Assembly (NCBI GenBank): GCA_026120185.1
Contig: JANUWF010001659.1
Coordinates: forward strand, 3,782,001-3,846,000
Direction: 5' to 3'
DNA from: Voacanga thouarsii
Taxonomy: Eukaryota; Streptophyta; Magnoliopsida; Gentianales; Apocynaceae
DNA length: 64,000 nt
How positions within the stretch are numbered: position 1 is the stretch's first letter; each line of letters starts with the position of its first letter. Below, in pieces: positions 22,085 to 33,816 of this stretch. The translations under genes and the position numbers were made by a program. The notes under the pieces were generated by a model. It did not search any database and was not told where the DNA came from. It worked only from the letters and a program-made list of their open reading frames with translations.

Positions 22085-23939
22085 GCTCTTTGCTTGTCCT
22101 CATGCAAAGTATCAAAGACAAGTAGGAAAAACACAAGTGTTGATAAAATCACTCAATCTATTTCAAAATAGTATTCCAATGCTTTCTTCATTCAAGAAAA
22201 TAAAATACATGATACTACATCATTCATAACAAATGCAAGACTTGTGTAAGTGAATAGTGACTAGTAGAACCATCTCAATACTTAACAATATTTTCAAACC
22301 ATTGGAAAGAATTTAGTTCAAAAAGAATATGTATTCCATAAGCTTACTTTTCATACACTCTCTCCACTAATCCGAGACATACCATGATTCTACTTAGGTC
22401 AAGTAGGACTTTCAAGCTTGTAATGTAAGGCTAAAAGGCTTGTAATGTAGCTTGTCAAACGAATGATACAGGAGAATCAAATATAAAAAAAATAAGAGTT
22501 CACAAGAAAAGGATAAACACAATGTATCAAGAAATTCCAAACTCTTCTTGCTCTCCTATTCCAAAATCAATCAAAACACATAACCTTGTATAGCAATTAC
22601 AGTACAGTTCAAACAAATCCTGCATTTTCATCAATTATTCTCAACTCATCACTATTTTTTTTTCTCATAAGATCATTCAATTTTTCAACAATGGTGCCAA
22701 GAAGTTGATGTGAACTCAAGTTTTTCAGAAATACCTACAGCTCAACCACCATTCTTCTTGTGATCTTTCTTTTCTTTCTCTTTCAATTTTTCTTTCTTTT
22801 TTTTTCTTCTTTTTTCAAATGCTGCTATTGTTTCTTTCTCAGCTTTTCTCTTTCAAACTTTTTAGCAGCTTTTTGTTTTCTCGATCTATTTTTTCTTTTT
22901 CTTTTCTTTCTCTTTTCCTTCCCAACTCAACACAACTATTGTTACATGACTGAAAGTAACAAGTCACGATCTTTCCACAAGTATTCTCCCTCAACGTTCC
23001 CCTACATGTACTTTTATTCATCAAAAGCAATCAAAGATTTGGAAAAATTATTCAAACTCTCAGTAAGAAGTAATGGACAAAGTATGATAACGGGTTTTAA
23101 GAAAGAAATTAACCATTTAGGCTCAAAATATGTACTAGGGATAATATAAAATATGTATGCTTGAAAAGCTCAAACTATCCAAAGAAGGTCTATTACCGTC
23201 ATCCCTATGTTAAATCATGAATGTCTTTCCTATTTCGCCTCGAGAGATATTCAAGTAAGTTCTAAAATGCTCAATGAATTTTAGTGGGAAAATAGGTTTA
23301 AGAACAATGTAAAGCATTTAATCAAGAGCTACTTAGTCCAAGTGTGTGCAAAAAGTCATGCGTAAGCCATAAATGATATAGAACATATGCTCTATGATCT
23401 ATCACAAAAACATGCATTAAAAATACCTCTTGAAATCTCAAAGAAAATCAGGAAAAATTAAAAAAAAAAATTTCACTCAAACAAGGATCCAAAGAAGAAT
23501 TTCGAGAAGAATATAAAAGAATCGAGAAGATTATGAAGAATAGAAGAATTCTTAACCTAACCACTCCCCCACACTTAAACTGGACATTGTACTCAATGGC
23601 CAAATAAATAGAACAAGGAATTAAATGCCATGGGATTAAAAATAAAAGGGGAAAAGATAAGAAAGAAATTACTTTCATTCATTGTGCATGCTTCTGTACA
23701 AGATTTGAGTTCTTGGAGACGGAGACATTGGCAAAGTACCTAAAAAGAAAAAAAAAAATACAAAAGAGCACACCAAAGCATAAAACTAGAAAAAAGAAAT
23801 AAATCAAAATAAAAGAAATAAAATAGTAAATAATTAAAAGAAAAGTACACCTCCAAAATAAAATGACATGAAAATATAAAGGAAAAAGAACAAAAAGAAA
23901 GTGACAAGTAAGGACATGTGTAGAATAAGCATCTCAATC
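22085..23939 (-). other. 3' untranslated region of Athila-1
   Basis: No reading frame with recognisable protein. It contains T/C-rich runs (22760-22920), A-rich runs (23459-23470, 23745-23900) and the second polypurine-like tract at 23563-23578. The plus-strand open frame 22760-23149 is low-complexity Phe/Leu/Ser and not a gene. Confidence 0.6.
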
Positions 23940-25102
23940 CGCCCCATCATCATCATTAGTTGCGGATGTGCCCTCACCACCATGTTGTCCCAGAAAATGC
24001 GGCCTCCATTCAGCCCGTTGTTGCTCCATAGTAACTTGCCTCCAGGCAATGTCGTCGATGGATTCCTGCATGTGCAGTAGCATCTCCGTCTGTTAGGCTA
24101 ACTGTCCCAGCACTGCAGTCCCAAAGTCAGTCCGGCACTACCCGCTCGTGCCCGTGATGGTGGTGGTGGGTGCTCCTCCTCCACAGGTGGTGGCCTAACT
24201 TGACCGGGATACCTAACCTCTTGGGGTGTTAACCACTTCTTTAGCTCTTGGTTCCGCAGCTCATCAGTGTCTGTTTCATAACCATATCATGCTCAATGGT
24301 AGTCTCCATCAATTCTCCCTCAGTGCTAATATCAAAGTCTCTCAGAATCTTCATTATGACTAAAGGAAAGACGAAGGCTTTGGTAGAAAGGCGGTGATGA
24401 ACCATATCCCTAATAGATTGTATAACAAATGGAGCAAGAGGGATAGGCTGGGTGGTCATCATCCTATGCAAGATATATATATCAATAAGGCGTGTTTCAT
24501 TGAAACCACTGGCACGGGGTACAACATTGAACCCAAACATGTATACTAGAGCTCTATAGTTTGCAGCAAGATCATTGTTCGAATAAAAGCTGTTGGCTTG
24601 GAAAGTATTGTGCTTGTGCAACCCTAAAGTGGCTCTAGTTCCACTGGCATCTCAATTAGGGTTAGAAAGGATCTTTTGATTATTAAAATCTATCACTTGC
24701 CAAGTATCATCATCATAGACCTGGAGGAGAGTAGCTAAATGATTTTGTGTGATGATAATGGGGGTGCCATTTACCCTTGTCTCTATGTGTGGAAAGTGTT
24801 TATTACCCTTGTCAACTATATTGGCATAGAATTCCTTAATGAGTACTGGGCAATACTTTTAGCTGTACAATAGGTCCCTACCCTAACCTTCTAAACATCA
24901 TTCCAAGTTTGAGGTCACGGTCTTAGGTCGGTGCTAATGTATGCTCCACAATAATCTTGTTAGAAGCTCTCCTATTATACCACTCCTCACATGATGGATC
25001 TATGAACTCAGTTGGTCTAAGGAACAAGGGATCTATAGATGAAAGGGTTGAGGAAGAGGAAGCTCAAGCCCTCTTTGAGGCTTGACCCCTTGCTCTAGAC
25101 AT
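23940..25102 (-). pseudogene. Athila-type downstream ORF (plant transposon protein), broken
   Basis: Begins on the minus strand at ATG 25100-25102 with MSRARGQASKRA and a stop, then SIDPLFLRPTEFIDPSCEEWYN. After a frame change the longest open piece is 24241-24621 (126 residues; LAANYRALVYMFGFNVVPRASG, ETRLIDIYILHRMM, KILRDF). This resembles the non-enzymatic protein found in Athila-group elements (ATHILA ORF-1 or putative plant transposon protein families), recognised by pattern only. Its exact role is unknown; in autonomous relatives such an ORF lies outside pol. It is clearly broken by stops and at least one frameshift. Confidence 0.6.
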
Positions 25103-26200
25103 GGTGTCAAGTAAGTAGTGGTAAAAATAGGAGAATAAAACGAATGAGCTTCAAGATTTTAGAAGGGCTATAGCTTCCCTGTTCAAACACAATACACAAC
25201 GCTCACTCAACCCTTAACCAGCTCACAACAATAATTCCCAAACTCCTTTAAAGTATGTCACACACCCAACAACAACCAATTCAATTCCTTCAATTAATTC
25301 AACACAACCTGCAGGATTACATAGAAATCTCACTGTAAAGCATAAATGTGTTGAACAAACTCAATGCATTCAAATGTGCATACATGATCATGTAAATGAA
25401 GGCATCATCATGGCATTAGAGTGATCAAGTGCAAAATAATTCAAGGCTAATGTGCATCAACTACTCAATCGTCATAATAACCACGATCCTACCCTTAAGC
25501 ATATGCATAAATTTCCTAATGATCATGTGAATGAATCAAGTACTCAAGAATCATTAACTCCTAATATATCCAAAGTCATGAATCTCAAGAGTTAATTCAC
25601 AATGCAAGAGAACATCATATATCCTAATTTTCAGCCAAAAATAGACTCAAAATTAGAAAAATTCATCTACAACATTTTAAACGTGAGAATTGAAGAAAAA
25701 TCATACCGTTATGTTCTCTCATGCATGGGTAAGCAAAAGATGCAATCATTTTCTAGAAACCCAAGCCCTTTACATGCGGATTAAAGGTTGGGTTTTGTGA
25801 AAAATTGAAGGTTTAGAGAATTTTGAACCGTAAAACCAATGAAAGAAGGATAGATTGATGTTTTAAAAGTGTTTGGGAGGTGAAAAATCAAATCTTGAGA
25901 AGTTTGGAAGGTGAAGCCGGTGTCAGTTAGAGAGAATTTGAGAAGGAGTTGGAGAGTTTGAAAGAAAAAAGTGACCAAAATTGCCTATTTGGAGTAGGAT
26001 GCCCGACAAGAACCGGTGTCGGTTCCATTCTGTCCGGGCTTTGGATTTTCTTTTTTTTTTTTGGTACAATAAAAATGATGAACCTACAGTAATGATTAAT
26101 AATGCAATTTAATTCATAAAGAAATAATAAAAGGAAATAAAACAAAATGATTAAAATAAAAATCATTCCAAATCATAAAAACTGAAAGTAAAAAAAGACT
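25103..26200 (-). other. noncoding spacer where pol would be expected in Athila-1
   Basis: 1.1 kb between gag and the downstream ORF with no protease, RT, RNase H or integrase motif in any minus frame. On the minus strand it reads as T/C-rich and then AT-rich sequence resembling a plant 5' leader. It contains a GC-rich hairpin-like sequence at 26002-26022 (CCGACA ... TGTCGG) and the GCCGGTG word at 25916-25922. Confidence 0.6.
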
Positions 26201-27475
26201 TTAATGTTTTCCACGGCCTTGATCCCGTGGATTTTCCTCACTATTTTCTGGCAATGCCCCCGCTTGACGATTCCCAAGTATCTTAGCAAGTTGGCCAATT
26301 TGGTTGTTCAAGTTGCGCATAAAAGCCTCTAAGTTCCTTATTGTCACATCAACCCCTTGGAACTTATTTTCTGTTGTACTTACCAATTGGCCAATCAAGT
26401 CCTACAATAGCAGCTTGGAAGGTGCTGAATTGTTGTGCAAAGGGGGTTGGTTCCTTTGATTACCTCCAAAGTTAAAAGAACCTTGTCTAAGTTGGTTTTC
26501 GTTGCTCGAAGAGAATTTAGGATGATTTTTCCAATCAGGATTGTAAGTAGAGCTATAAGGATTATTACCTGGATGAATATTACCTGCAAAGGTAGCTTGT
26601 TCCATGGTTCCTTAGAGTGAACCCATATTTTGCCACTTATGGTTTAAGTGTCTTTCTCCACAGAAATTACAATTCTCATTTACCACTTGGTCTTGAGGCA
26701 TCACCATTTGTTCGATCTTTTAAGTCAACACTTCCACCTTAGCCTCCAATGCTACCACAACATCCACTTTATGCACTCTTTGCACACGAGCTTTAGACCT
26801 TGCACTTCCCCAAGAATAGTTATTAGAAGCCAAATTTTCAATAAGATCGAATACCTATTCCAAGGTCTTATGATTGATGGAACCCCCGGCCGAAAAGTCC
26901 ACCACTTAGCATGTTGTGAACGTCAGGCCATTAAGAAAGATGAACATTTGCATTCCTAGTTCAAATTCGTGGTGTAGGCATTTTCTTAGCATCTCCTTAA
27001 ATCTCTCCCAACTTTCATACAAGGATTCAGAATCTAATTGTTGGAAGGCAAAAATCTCATTTCTAAGTTTGGCTATCCTAGCTGGGGGAAAATATTTGGC
27101 AAGAAACTTTTTAGCTAGGCCATTCCAAGTCGTGATCGAACCTGTAGGTAAAGACTTTAACTAAGATTTGGCTTTATCTCTCAAAGAAAAAGGAAAAAGT
27201 CTTAGCTTTATGGCGTGTTCAGATACACCATTCATTTTGAAGGTATCACATATTTCAAGGAAACTGGCTAAGTGGGCATTAGGATCTTCTTTAGGTAGCC
27301 AATCAAATTAGATCATATTTTGGACCATCTAGATGATATTGGGCTTTATCTCGAAATTGTTTGCATCCACCCTAGGTCTAGTGATACTCGAGCCTGTGCC
27401 CGAGATTGCAGGTTTCACAAAGTCATCCATAACCCTCCTGTCGTTTCTAGTATTGTTGTTTTGTGCACCGTCCAT
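26201..27475 (-). pseudogene. gag: Athila-1 gag, full length in one frame with stops
   Basis: 425 codons from ATG 27473-27475 (MDGAQNNNTRNDR) to the stop at 26201-26203, all in one frame, with about eight in-frame stops. It shows the retrotransposon gag core: AHLASFLEICDTFKMNGVSE, LRLFPFSLRDKAKS, FLAKYFPPARIAKLRNEI and ESWERFKEMLRKCLHH. Then a CX2CGERH zinc knuckle (NCNFCGERH), and the Athila-like tail NPYSSTYNPDWKNHPKFS and RNLNNQIGQLAK. Absence of frameshifts over 1.27 kb suggests decay mainly by base substitution. The start follows the leader and gives the usual opening. Confidence 0.88.
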
Positions 27476-27853
27476 GTCAACGATTAAGTTCCGTTAGATT
27501 GTCTGGTGAATTTTTGATAGTGTCCTTTCGATCTCAGGGTTAAAATCAAGTATCTCGCCTTCAGATTTTCGGGTCATGTACCAGGGTTAACACCTACAGA
27601 AGACAAGAAGTAAGTTAGATAGCAGAATTCATGATTAAAACAAAAATAAGAATAAAAAGTTAGTCAACAGAACATAGTCAAAGTTAGTAAGTTAGACAAC
27701 AAAGGTATACATAGGATATACAAGATACAAAAGATACAAAAGATGGCACCTTGTTACACAAAGAACAATTATACATATCTACATATTTACATATTTACCT
27801 ATTTGCATATTTACATGGTTAAATCAACAAAATCCAAGCTTTCATGATATTGT
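27476..27853 (-). other. leader of Athila-1
   Basis: About 380 bp between primer-binding site and gag ATG. It contains short direct repeats such as ACAAGATACAAAAGATACAA (27719-27738) and a run of ACATATTTAC-like words (27775-27820). No ORF. Confidence 0.65.
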
Positions 27854-27871
27854 TCCCCGGCAACGGCACCA
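27854..27871 (-). other. primer-binding site of Athila-1, tRNA-Asp type
   Basis: The minus strand reads TGGTGCCGTTGCCGGGGA. Athila-group elements typically use TGGCGCCGTTGCCGGGGA, complementary to tRNA-Asp; only one base differs. It lies six bases from the end of the 5' LTR (27878). Confidence 0.88.
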
Positions 27872-27877
27872 AAAACT

Positions 27878-29419
27878 TGATGCATATTTATTTGGGTATA
27901 AAAATTATGTAAAAATAAGCACATTCTCATACAAGTTTAAATTAAAATGTTAACTCCAAATTACACATATGAGCGAGCGTACTTATATTAATATAGCATA
28001 GGATTCAAACGAGTGTTGATCCTCCAGGAATAAGTGTGCATTAATCACTTTTCTTTTATTGTTTAACTGACTCAATAAAGTGAAAAAGAAATAAAAAATA
28101 AAATAAAATAATATAATATATACATGTCAAGGATGGAGAATTATGTAACTCAAATTATTATTCTGACAAACATGATCTTAAAGTATTTAATCATTATCAT
28201 AATTAATTATTCTCTTGGCATCATAAAGGATTAAAGTAGATTCACTTCTTTGGTCAATCCATAAAATCACTATCTTCTAGATAAATTAGCATTACTTGGT
28301 CGCGTCTCAACTAATTCAAGCAAAAGATGCATTAAACACAGTCCTTGATTAAATTTCCTTGGTTTCGGCAAACTTAAAACATGAAATTAATCAATGAATC
28401 CTTGATCTCGGCCGATATCAATTAACCTTTAATTACCAGTTCTCATCAATCAACCCTCTTAGTCCAGTAAATTAATCAACAACGAATATGAAATTAATGA
28501 ATTGAAACAACCATCAACCTTCTTGGTCTAGTAAGTTAATGGAAGGGAACAACCAACTAATCTCGTAATAAGCACAAGTAATTAAATACTAAGAAGAACA
28601 GCCAATTAATCAAAAGATCAAATAACTCTAAAAATCATGAATACCTAAAACAATGTTGAATTACAATAAAACAATTAACACATTATTGTTCAAGAAAATG
28701 AAAACAAAGTAAAAGAAAGCACTCATAGACAAGTCTTCTTCTTCCTCCTTTGAAGACCTTCTCGCACAATCCTCCTTGATTTGGTAGAATTCCTCCTTGA
28801 TTTGAGTGATTTTCTATAATGATCCATGAATTCCCTCCCCCCTCCCTTTTCCTTATGTTTTCCATCTATTTATAGTCTTAAGAAGTGCTTAAACTTATTG
28901 GTGTACGGTTTGGCCGATTAGAAGTAGGAAGATACTAAAATTTTACAGATTACCAAAAATCGTGTGCAAAAATCAAGGCACCGCCTCAACATCAGGTCAC
29001 AGCCAGCGCCGCCTTGGTGCCTAGAGCCGGCGTCGGTTGTGTTCTGTTTCCTTAGTTGTTCGCCAATTTTTTCTTGATTTCTTCGCAATGTTTTCCAGAG
29101 TGCAGCCGGCACTGGTTCCAGCTTCCCAGCCGGCGCTGGTTCGGTTCTATTCCAAACATTTCACTAATTTTTTGTTGCCTTGAAGTGCATGCCAGCAGCA
29201 CATGACCGGTGCCCAGTTCCTCTGCCCTGTCTGGCGCCGCCTCTGTTCTGTTTTGGGATGTTTTTGTCTTGTTTTACCCCAAAATCTGAAACAATGTACA
29301 AAATACCTTTCCAAGAGTAAAATCTCAAATATAAAGGAATATAACTAATTATTGAACAAAATGTATCACAAAATAGCCTTAAAGAACTAGGAAAAATATG
29401 ACTAATTTAAGCCCTATCA
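27878..29419 (-). repeat. 5' LTR of Athila-1
   Basis: Plus reading TGATGCATATTTATTTGGG to GCCCTATCA. It matches the 3' LTR throughout, with the TATA box preserved near 28864-28875 and the GGCGC-type motif cluster at 28985-29240. Confidence 0.92.
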
Positions 29420-30215
29420 CTTTCTTTCTTCTCTTCATATTTCTTCCTCTCATTTTTGCCACCCTCTCTCTTGCTTCTTCATTCTCCGTTGTCATCTATT
29501 TATAGAGTTAAAAAGCGCAGGCTAGAAGCTTGGATGAAAGCTTAGGTAGGAAGTAAAAAAAAATATGATAGGAATACCTGGAATAGTGATTCACTATTTT
29601 TGGAAACCTTAGGGACACTTGGTATGGTGACTCACCTAGCTTAGTCATCACAAGAATTCTATAGAAACTTAGAGAAAATGGTACAAGCTTGGAGAATTCG
29701 ATAGAAAGTAATAGAATTTTGTAGAAAAATCAAGAAACCAGTAGAATATGTGAGAATGTTCATGAATCTTGCATGGTCAACATTGGTCAAATTCAGTCAC
29801 ATTTGGTCAAAGTTGGTCAAACTTGTCAACTTGAGCGGGCCACCTTCATTAACCGTTGCCAACCCTTTGGCTACGTTATAAAATAGTTTTTGGATGCTAG
29901 AAGAAGACTTTAGATGCTTTTAGAACATAATATAATATAAAATAATCGAATAGAGTAAAGTAGAAGCTTATGAAATGTTTTAGAAAACTATAGAATGTTT
30001 TAGAATATTATAGAAAATGGAATAGTCAAAGCAAAGTCAAATACTTATCTTGTCTCCTTATCAAATGTAATGTAATATAATGTTTCTCATAAAATATTAA
30101 TTTCATAAATAATGATTTTTTAAAAACAAAATAAAATATCTTTATAAAATTCAAGAAAATTCTCAAAAGATCACAAAGATAGTAAAATAAATCTTATGTT
30201 AGGGTGGGATGCTAC
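29420..30215 (-). repeat. LTR B, right part
   Basis: Resumes the pyrimidine tract of 20518 and continues as in LTRs A and C to GGTGGGATGCTACT (last base altered from A). A clear minus-strand TATA box, CTATAAATAGATG, lies at about 29493-29505. Confidence 0.85.
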
Positions 30216-30295
30216 TATCTCCCCCTTTTAAAGAAATTTCGTACTCAAAAATTGAAAATCCTACAATATCTCCAATATCAACTTCTTCAAAATCA

Positions 30296-30344
<49 letters not shown>

Positions 30345-30663
30345 TTATTTATAGTATTTCTAAAAACCATAAACTTAAGCACTTTTCTTTTATCAATCAT
30401 TTCCTGTGACCACATTTGCAACCACAAGATCAATATCTTCAAATTTCATGAAATACTCTAATACAAATTGTATTCCCAAAATTATTCACCGAAAATCCTT
30501 GATACCATTTCTATCTCAAGTTAACATATCTCAAAGATATTCACCTAAAATTATTTTCCTAAGTTTCCAATTGTAACAACTAAAGCCATCAATCTACAAC
30601 CTTATCTCTAATACCAACAATTAATATCTTCTAGATTGTTAAAACTATAGCTCTGATACCAAT
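30216..30663 (-). other. internal region 2 of tandem array, with PBS and PPT
   Basis: The polypurine tract TAAAAGGGGGAGAT (minus) is at 30216-30229. The perfect initiator tRNA-Met site TGGTATCAGAGC (minus) is at 30650-30661, two bases from LTR C. In between lie AT-rich sequence and a (TA)n microsatellite. It is collinear with internal region 1 apart from the microsatellite. Confidence 0.85.
30299..30344. repeat. (AT)n microsatellite
   Basis: Uninterrupted AT repeat of about 36 bases followed by GTATATATAT. It is absent from internal region 1, so it expanded after the array formed. Confidence 0.95.
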
Positions 30664-32211
30664 TGTAACACCATATATTTTCATGTCATAATGGGCCTTA
30701 TTTTCATGGGATGTCACCCCATTTGAACTCCTAAACAAAGGGTTTTTATAACAGACCAATAAACTTAACACAACGGAAACATGTTCTAACCTTAAAATTG
30801 GGAATTTATTAATACGAAAATTTCATAATACATGGACTTCAAACCCTTCATACAATATTCCAAACATAAAACGTATAATATAACATATCGCCTATTTCAT
30901 TCCTCACCATGCTTCTGTTGTGCACTCTTGTCACCAACCTGCTTAGAGCTTAAAAACATATACGAAAACATGTGTGTGCTTGTGATTTTCAGATAAAATA
31001 GGTTTTATGGTATTTTCCAAACAAAACCACTTGTAGGTTATACACGAGATCTCATAATTGGTGCGTAACAAACATTTTCCACACACAGAGATTAATAGTC
31101 ACACTATCTTACAAATTCACATCGTAACACCCTCCGGAAGGAACATTAGTCCAACCAGTAACATTAATACCATAGGAACATCAGTCTTATGAAGATAACC
31201 ATAACATATTTCACAGTGAGAATGAATTTAGTAGGACACACAATATCCATGCTTCATAAAATACTCATTTTTATATATTTTGGAAAATCACTTGCAAAAA
31301 ATTGTAGTTGTAAAATAAAAGGTCCTCACCTCATCTTTGCTAATTCCTCAAGTAATTAATCCTTTAAAGTTCAAATCTCTTTCTCTTTCTTTCTTTCTCT
31401 CATCTATTCTTCCTTTATCTCTTGTTTCGGCTTATTCTCCCTCTCTCTTCCTTTTCGGTTTTCCTTTCTTCTTTCTTTCTTCTCTTCTTCCTTTCTTCCT
31501 CTCATTTTTGCCACCCTCCCTCTCTCTTACTTCTTCTTTCTCCCTTATCCTCTATTTATAGTGTTAGGAAGCTTAGGCTAGAAGGTTGGATGAAAGCTTA
31601 GGTAGGAAGTAAACAAATGATAGGAACACTTGGAATGGTGATTCACCAATTCTAGAAACCTTAGGGACACTTGGCATGGTGACTCACCTAGCTTAGTTAT
31701 CACAAGAATTCTATAGAAACTTAGAGAAAATGGTAGAAGTTTGGAGAATTCTATAGAAAGTAATAAAATTTTATAGGAAATTCTAGAAACTTGTAGAATA
31801 TGTGAGAATGTTCATGAATCTTGCATGGTCAATATTCGTCAAACTCAGTCAAAGTGGGTTAAAACTGGTCAAACTTATCAATTAGAGTTGGCCACCTTCA
31901 TTAACTATTGTAGACCCCGTGGCTACTTTATAAAATAACTTTTGGAAGTTAGAAGAAGACTTTAGAAGCTTTTAGAACATAATATAATAGAATAAAGTAA
32001 AAGCTTATGAAATGTTTTAGGAAAGTATAGAATGTTTTAGAACATTATAAAAAATGGAATGGTCAAAACAAAGTCAGATACTCATCTTATCTCTTTATTA
32101 AATAAAATAAAATAATCTATAATATTTCTCATAAAATATTAATTTCATAAATAATGACTTTTCTTGAAAAAAAAAATAGCTTTATAAAATTCAAGAAAAT
32201 TCTCAACGGAT
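30664..32211 (-). repeat. LTR C, truncated
   Basis: Starts TGTAACACCATATATTTTC and follows LTRs A and B to AAAATTCTCAACGGATC. It lacks about the last 45 bases, where the copia-M1 RNase H resumes. A minus-strand TATA box lies at 31550-31561. Confidence 0.82.
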
Positions 32212-33480
32212 CTACTTGAAAGTTTTAGTCAATATATCTTGTTGGAAGCAAGTCATCAATTTTGTAGACTCACATATAATCTGTTGTTCTCTTAAGATAC
32301 TTAAGTATATGCTTTACAACTTGCCAATGAACTTTCATTGGGTTTAACTGATATCTGCTGGCTAAACCTACACCAAAATAGATATCTGGCTTGATACATA
32401 GTATGGCATATAAGAGACTTCCCACAGTTGAAGCGTAGGGAATTCTACTAATCCCGTCTTTCTCTTTTTATATCTTAGGACATTCTTTCGAAGAAAGAGA
32501 CAACCCATGCCTATAAGGGAATTGAGCCCCCTTTACATAAGTCCATACAAAACTTGGATAATATTTTGTCAATATATGTAGCTTGGAATAATCCTAAAAT
32601 CCTTTGCTTTCTATCTCTAAGAATATTAATTCTGAGAATGGAACTAGTTTCTCCCAAGTCTTTAATACTAAGTTGACTAGAAAGCCAAATATTTATTGAT
32701 GCCAATAAGTAGAATGTCATCTATATAAAATATAAGAAAAACTATATGTATGCCTTCCAGTTTTCTATACACGCATAGCTCATCCTCTTTTTAAATGAAC
32801 CCAGAAGATTTTGCAGTCCTATTAAAATGAATGTTTCATGTTCTTAATGCTTGCTTAAGTCCATAAATGAATTTCTTAAGCTTGCACACCATGTATTCTT
32901 ATCCTTTAGTAGCAAAACATTCCTGCTGGGACATATAGATATTTTCGCTAAGATGACCATTGAGAAAGGCCATCTTGATATGCGTTTGTCATATCTTATA
33001 ATTATAATGACATGCGATGGCAAGAAGGATACAAGTGGACCTTAGCATAGCCATTGGGGAAGATGTTTCCTCATAATCGATTCTCTTTTTCTAAATATAA
33101 CTATTTGCCACTAGCTTGGCTTTGAAGGTTCCCACTTTCCCATTCACACATCTCTTTCTCTTGTATACTCACTTACACTTTATGAGTTTTATCCTTTCGG
33201 GTGAAGTTATAAGATCCCAAACCTGATTGAAGTATATTAACTTAATCTTGGCTTTATTACTTCATGCTACATATCTGTATTAACATTAATAATTGCCTTC
33301 TTATACCTAGTAGAATCGTATTCCTAATGGTTAGATACTTGGTTAAAGATCTATTCTATCCATCTTTTTAGAGCTCTAGATATTTTCCCACTATGACAAT
33401 ACTCCTCTACTTGTTCCATAATTGGGTTGCTAGAAGTCTACTAAGAAAACTTTTCCCAAGTTCCATTCTACTTAAACCTT
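32212..33480 (-). pseudogene. pol: copia-M1a reverse transcriptase and start of RNase H, broken
   Basis: On the minus strand the RT body is recognisable: NGHL-type region near 32930, NIHF at about 32825 preceded by TGA (32836-32838) in place of Trp, YIDDILLIG (active-site loop, Val to Ile) near 32700-32720, then SIKDLGETSSILRI and DLCKGGSIPL within 32511-32720. The sequence continues through RNase H start motifs to 32212, where the LTR array intervenes. Many stops and frame changes. Confidence 0.78.
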
Positions 33481-33779
33481 TGGTGGATGTACATTGTTCA
33501 TCTTCCAAGTATCTAGTATTGGTATTTACTAGCATTTTCTACTCCTTTAGGTGATAAAAATATCCACCCTTTATTCCATTTGAATACCCAACAAGGTAGT
33601 AAAATTCTGATCTTGGTTCTAATTTATCTCTCTTGATTAGTACATAAGTTGGATATCCTCATATCTTAAGATGATTTAGATTTAACTTTCAACTAGTCTA
33701 TATCTCATATGGTGTCCTAGGCACTGACTTAGAAGGCACCAACTTTAAGATAGATACTATTATTTCTAGAGCATATCTC

Positions 33780-33816
<37 letters not shown>

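Larger units (their letters stand above)
20519..29419 (-). mobile_element. pol-less Athila-type Ty3/gypsy element (Athila-1)
   Basis: An 8.9-kb minus-strand element. The 5' LTR is 27878-29419 (1542 bp) and the 3' LTR 20519-22069 (1551 bp); both run from TGATAGGGC to TGCATCA or TACGCATCA. Possible 5-bp target duplication: CTTTT at 20514-20518 and CTTTC at 29420-29424. A primer-binding site matching tRNA-Asp except for one base is at 27854-27871. The interior holds gag (26201-27475) and a downstream Athila ORF remnant (about 23940-25102), but no protease, RT, RNase H or integrase. Sampled LTR divergence is about 10 percent over the first 190 bases, so it is older than copia-F. Confidence 0.9.
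17620..32211 (-). mobile_element. tandem LTR array A-int-B-int-C (coding-free LTR element)
   Basis: Three direct copies of a roughly 1.6-kb LTR are separated by two short internal regions of 423 and 448 bp. On the minus strand each LTR starts near 'TGTAGCATTCCACC' and ends 'GGTGTTACA', followed by a primer-binding site; each internal region ends with a polypurine tract. No gag or pol is present. The array lies within the RNase H part of copia-M1 and LTR B is split by the Athila-type element at 20519-29419. Such a structure usually arises by unequal recombination between LTRs of adjacent or sister copies. The element must depend on proteins from other elements. Confidence 0.85.

Noticed and set aside
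22760..23149. 129-residue plus-strand ORF
   Set aside because: Phe/Leu/Ser-rich translation of a T/C-rich tract in the 3' untranslated region of Athila-1, antisense to the element; no domain.
30299..30344. Possible origin or regulatory AT element
   Set aside because: A plain AT microsatellite, absent from the sister internal region at 19243-19665.
31337..31561. 74-residue plus-strand ORF rich in Ser, Leu and Phe
   Set aside because: Low-complexity reading of the pyrimidine tract in LTR C.
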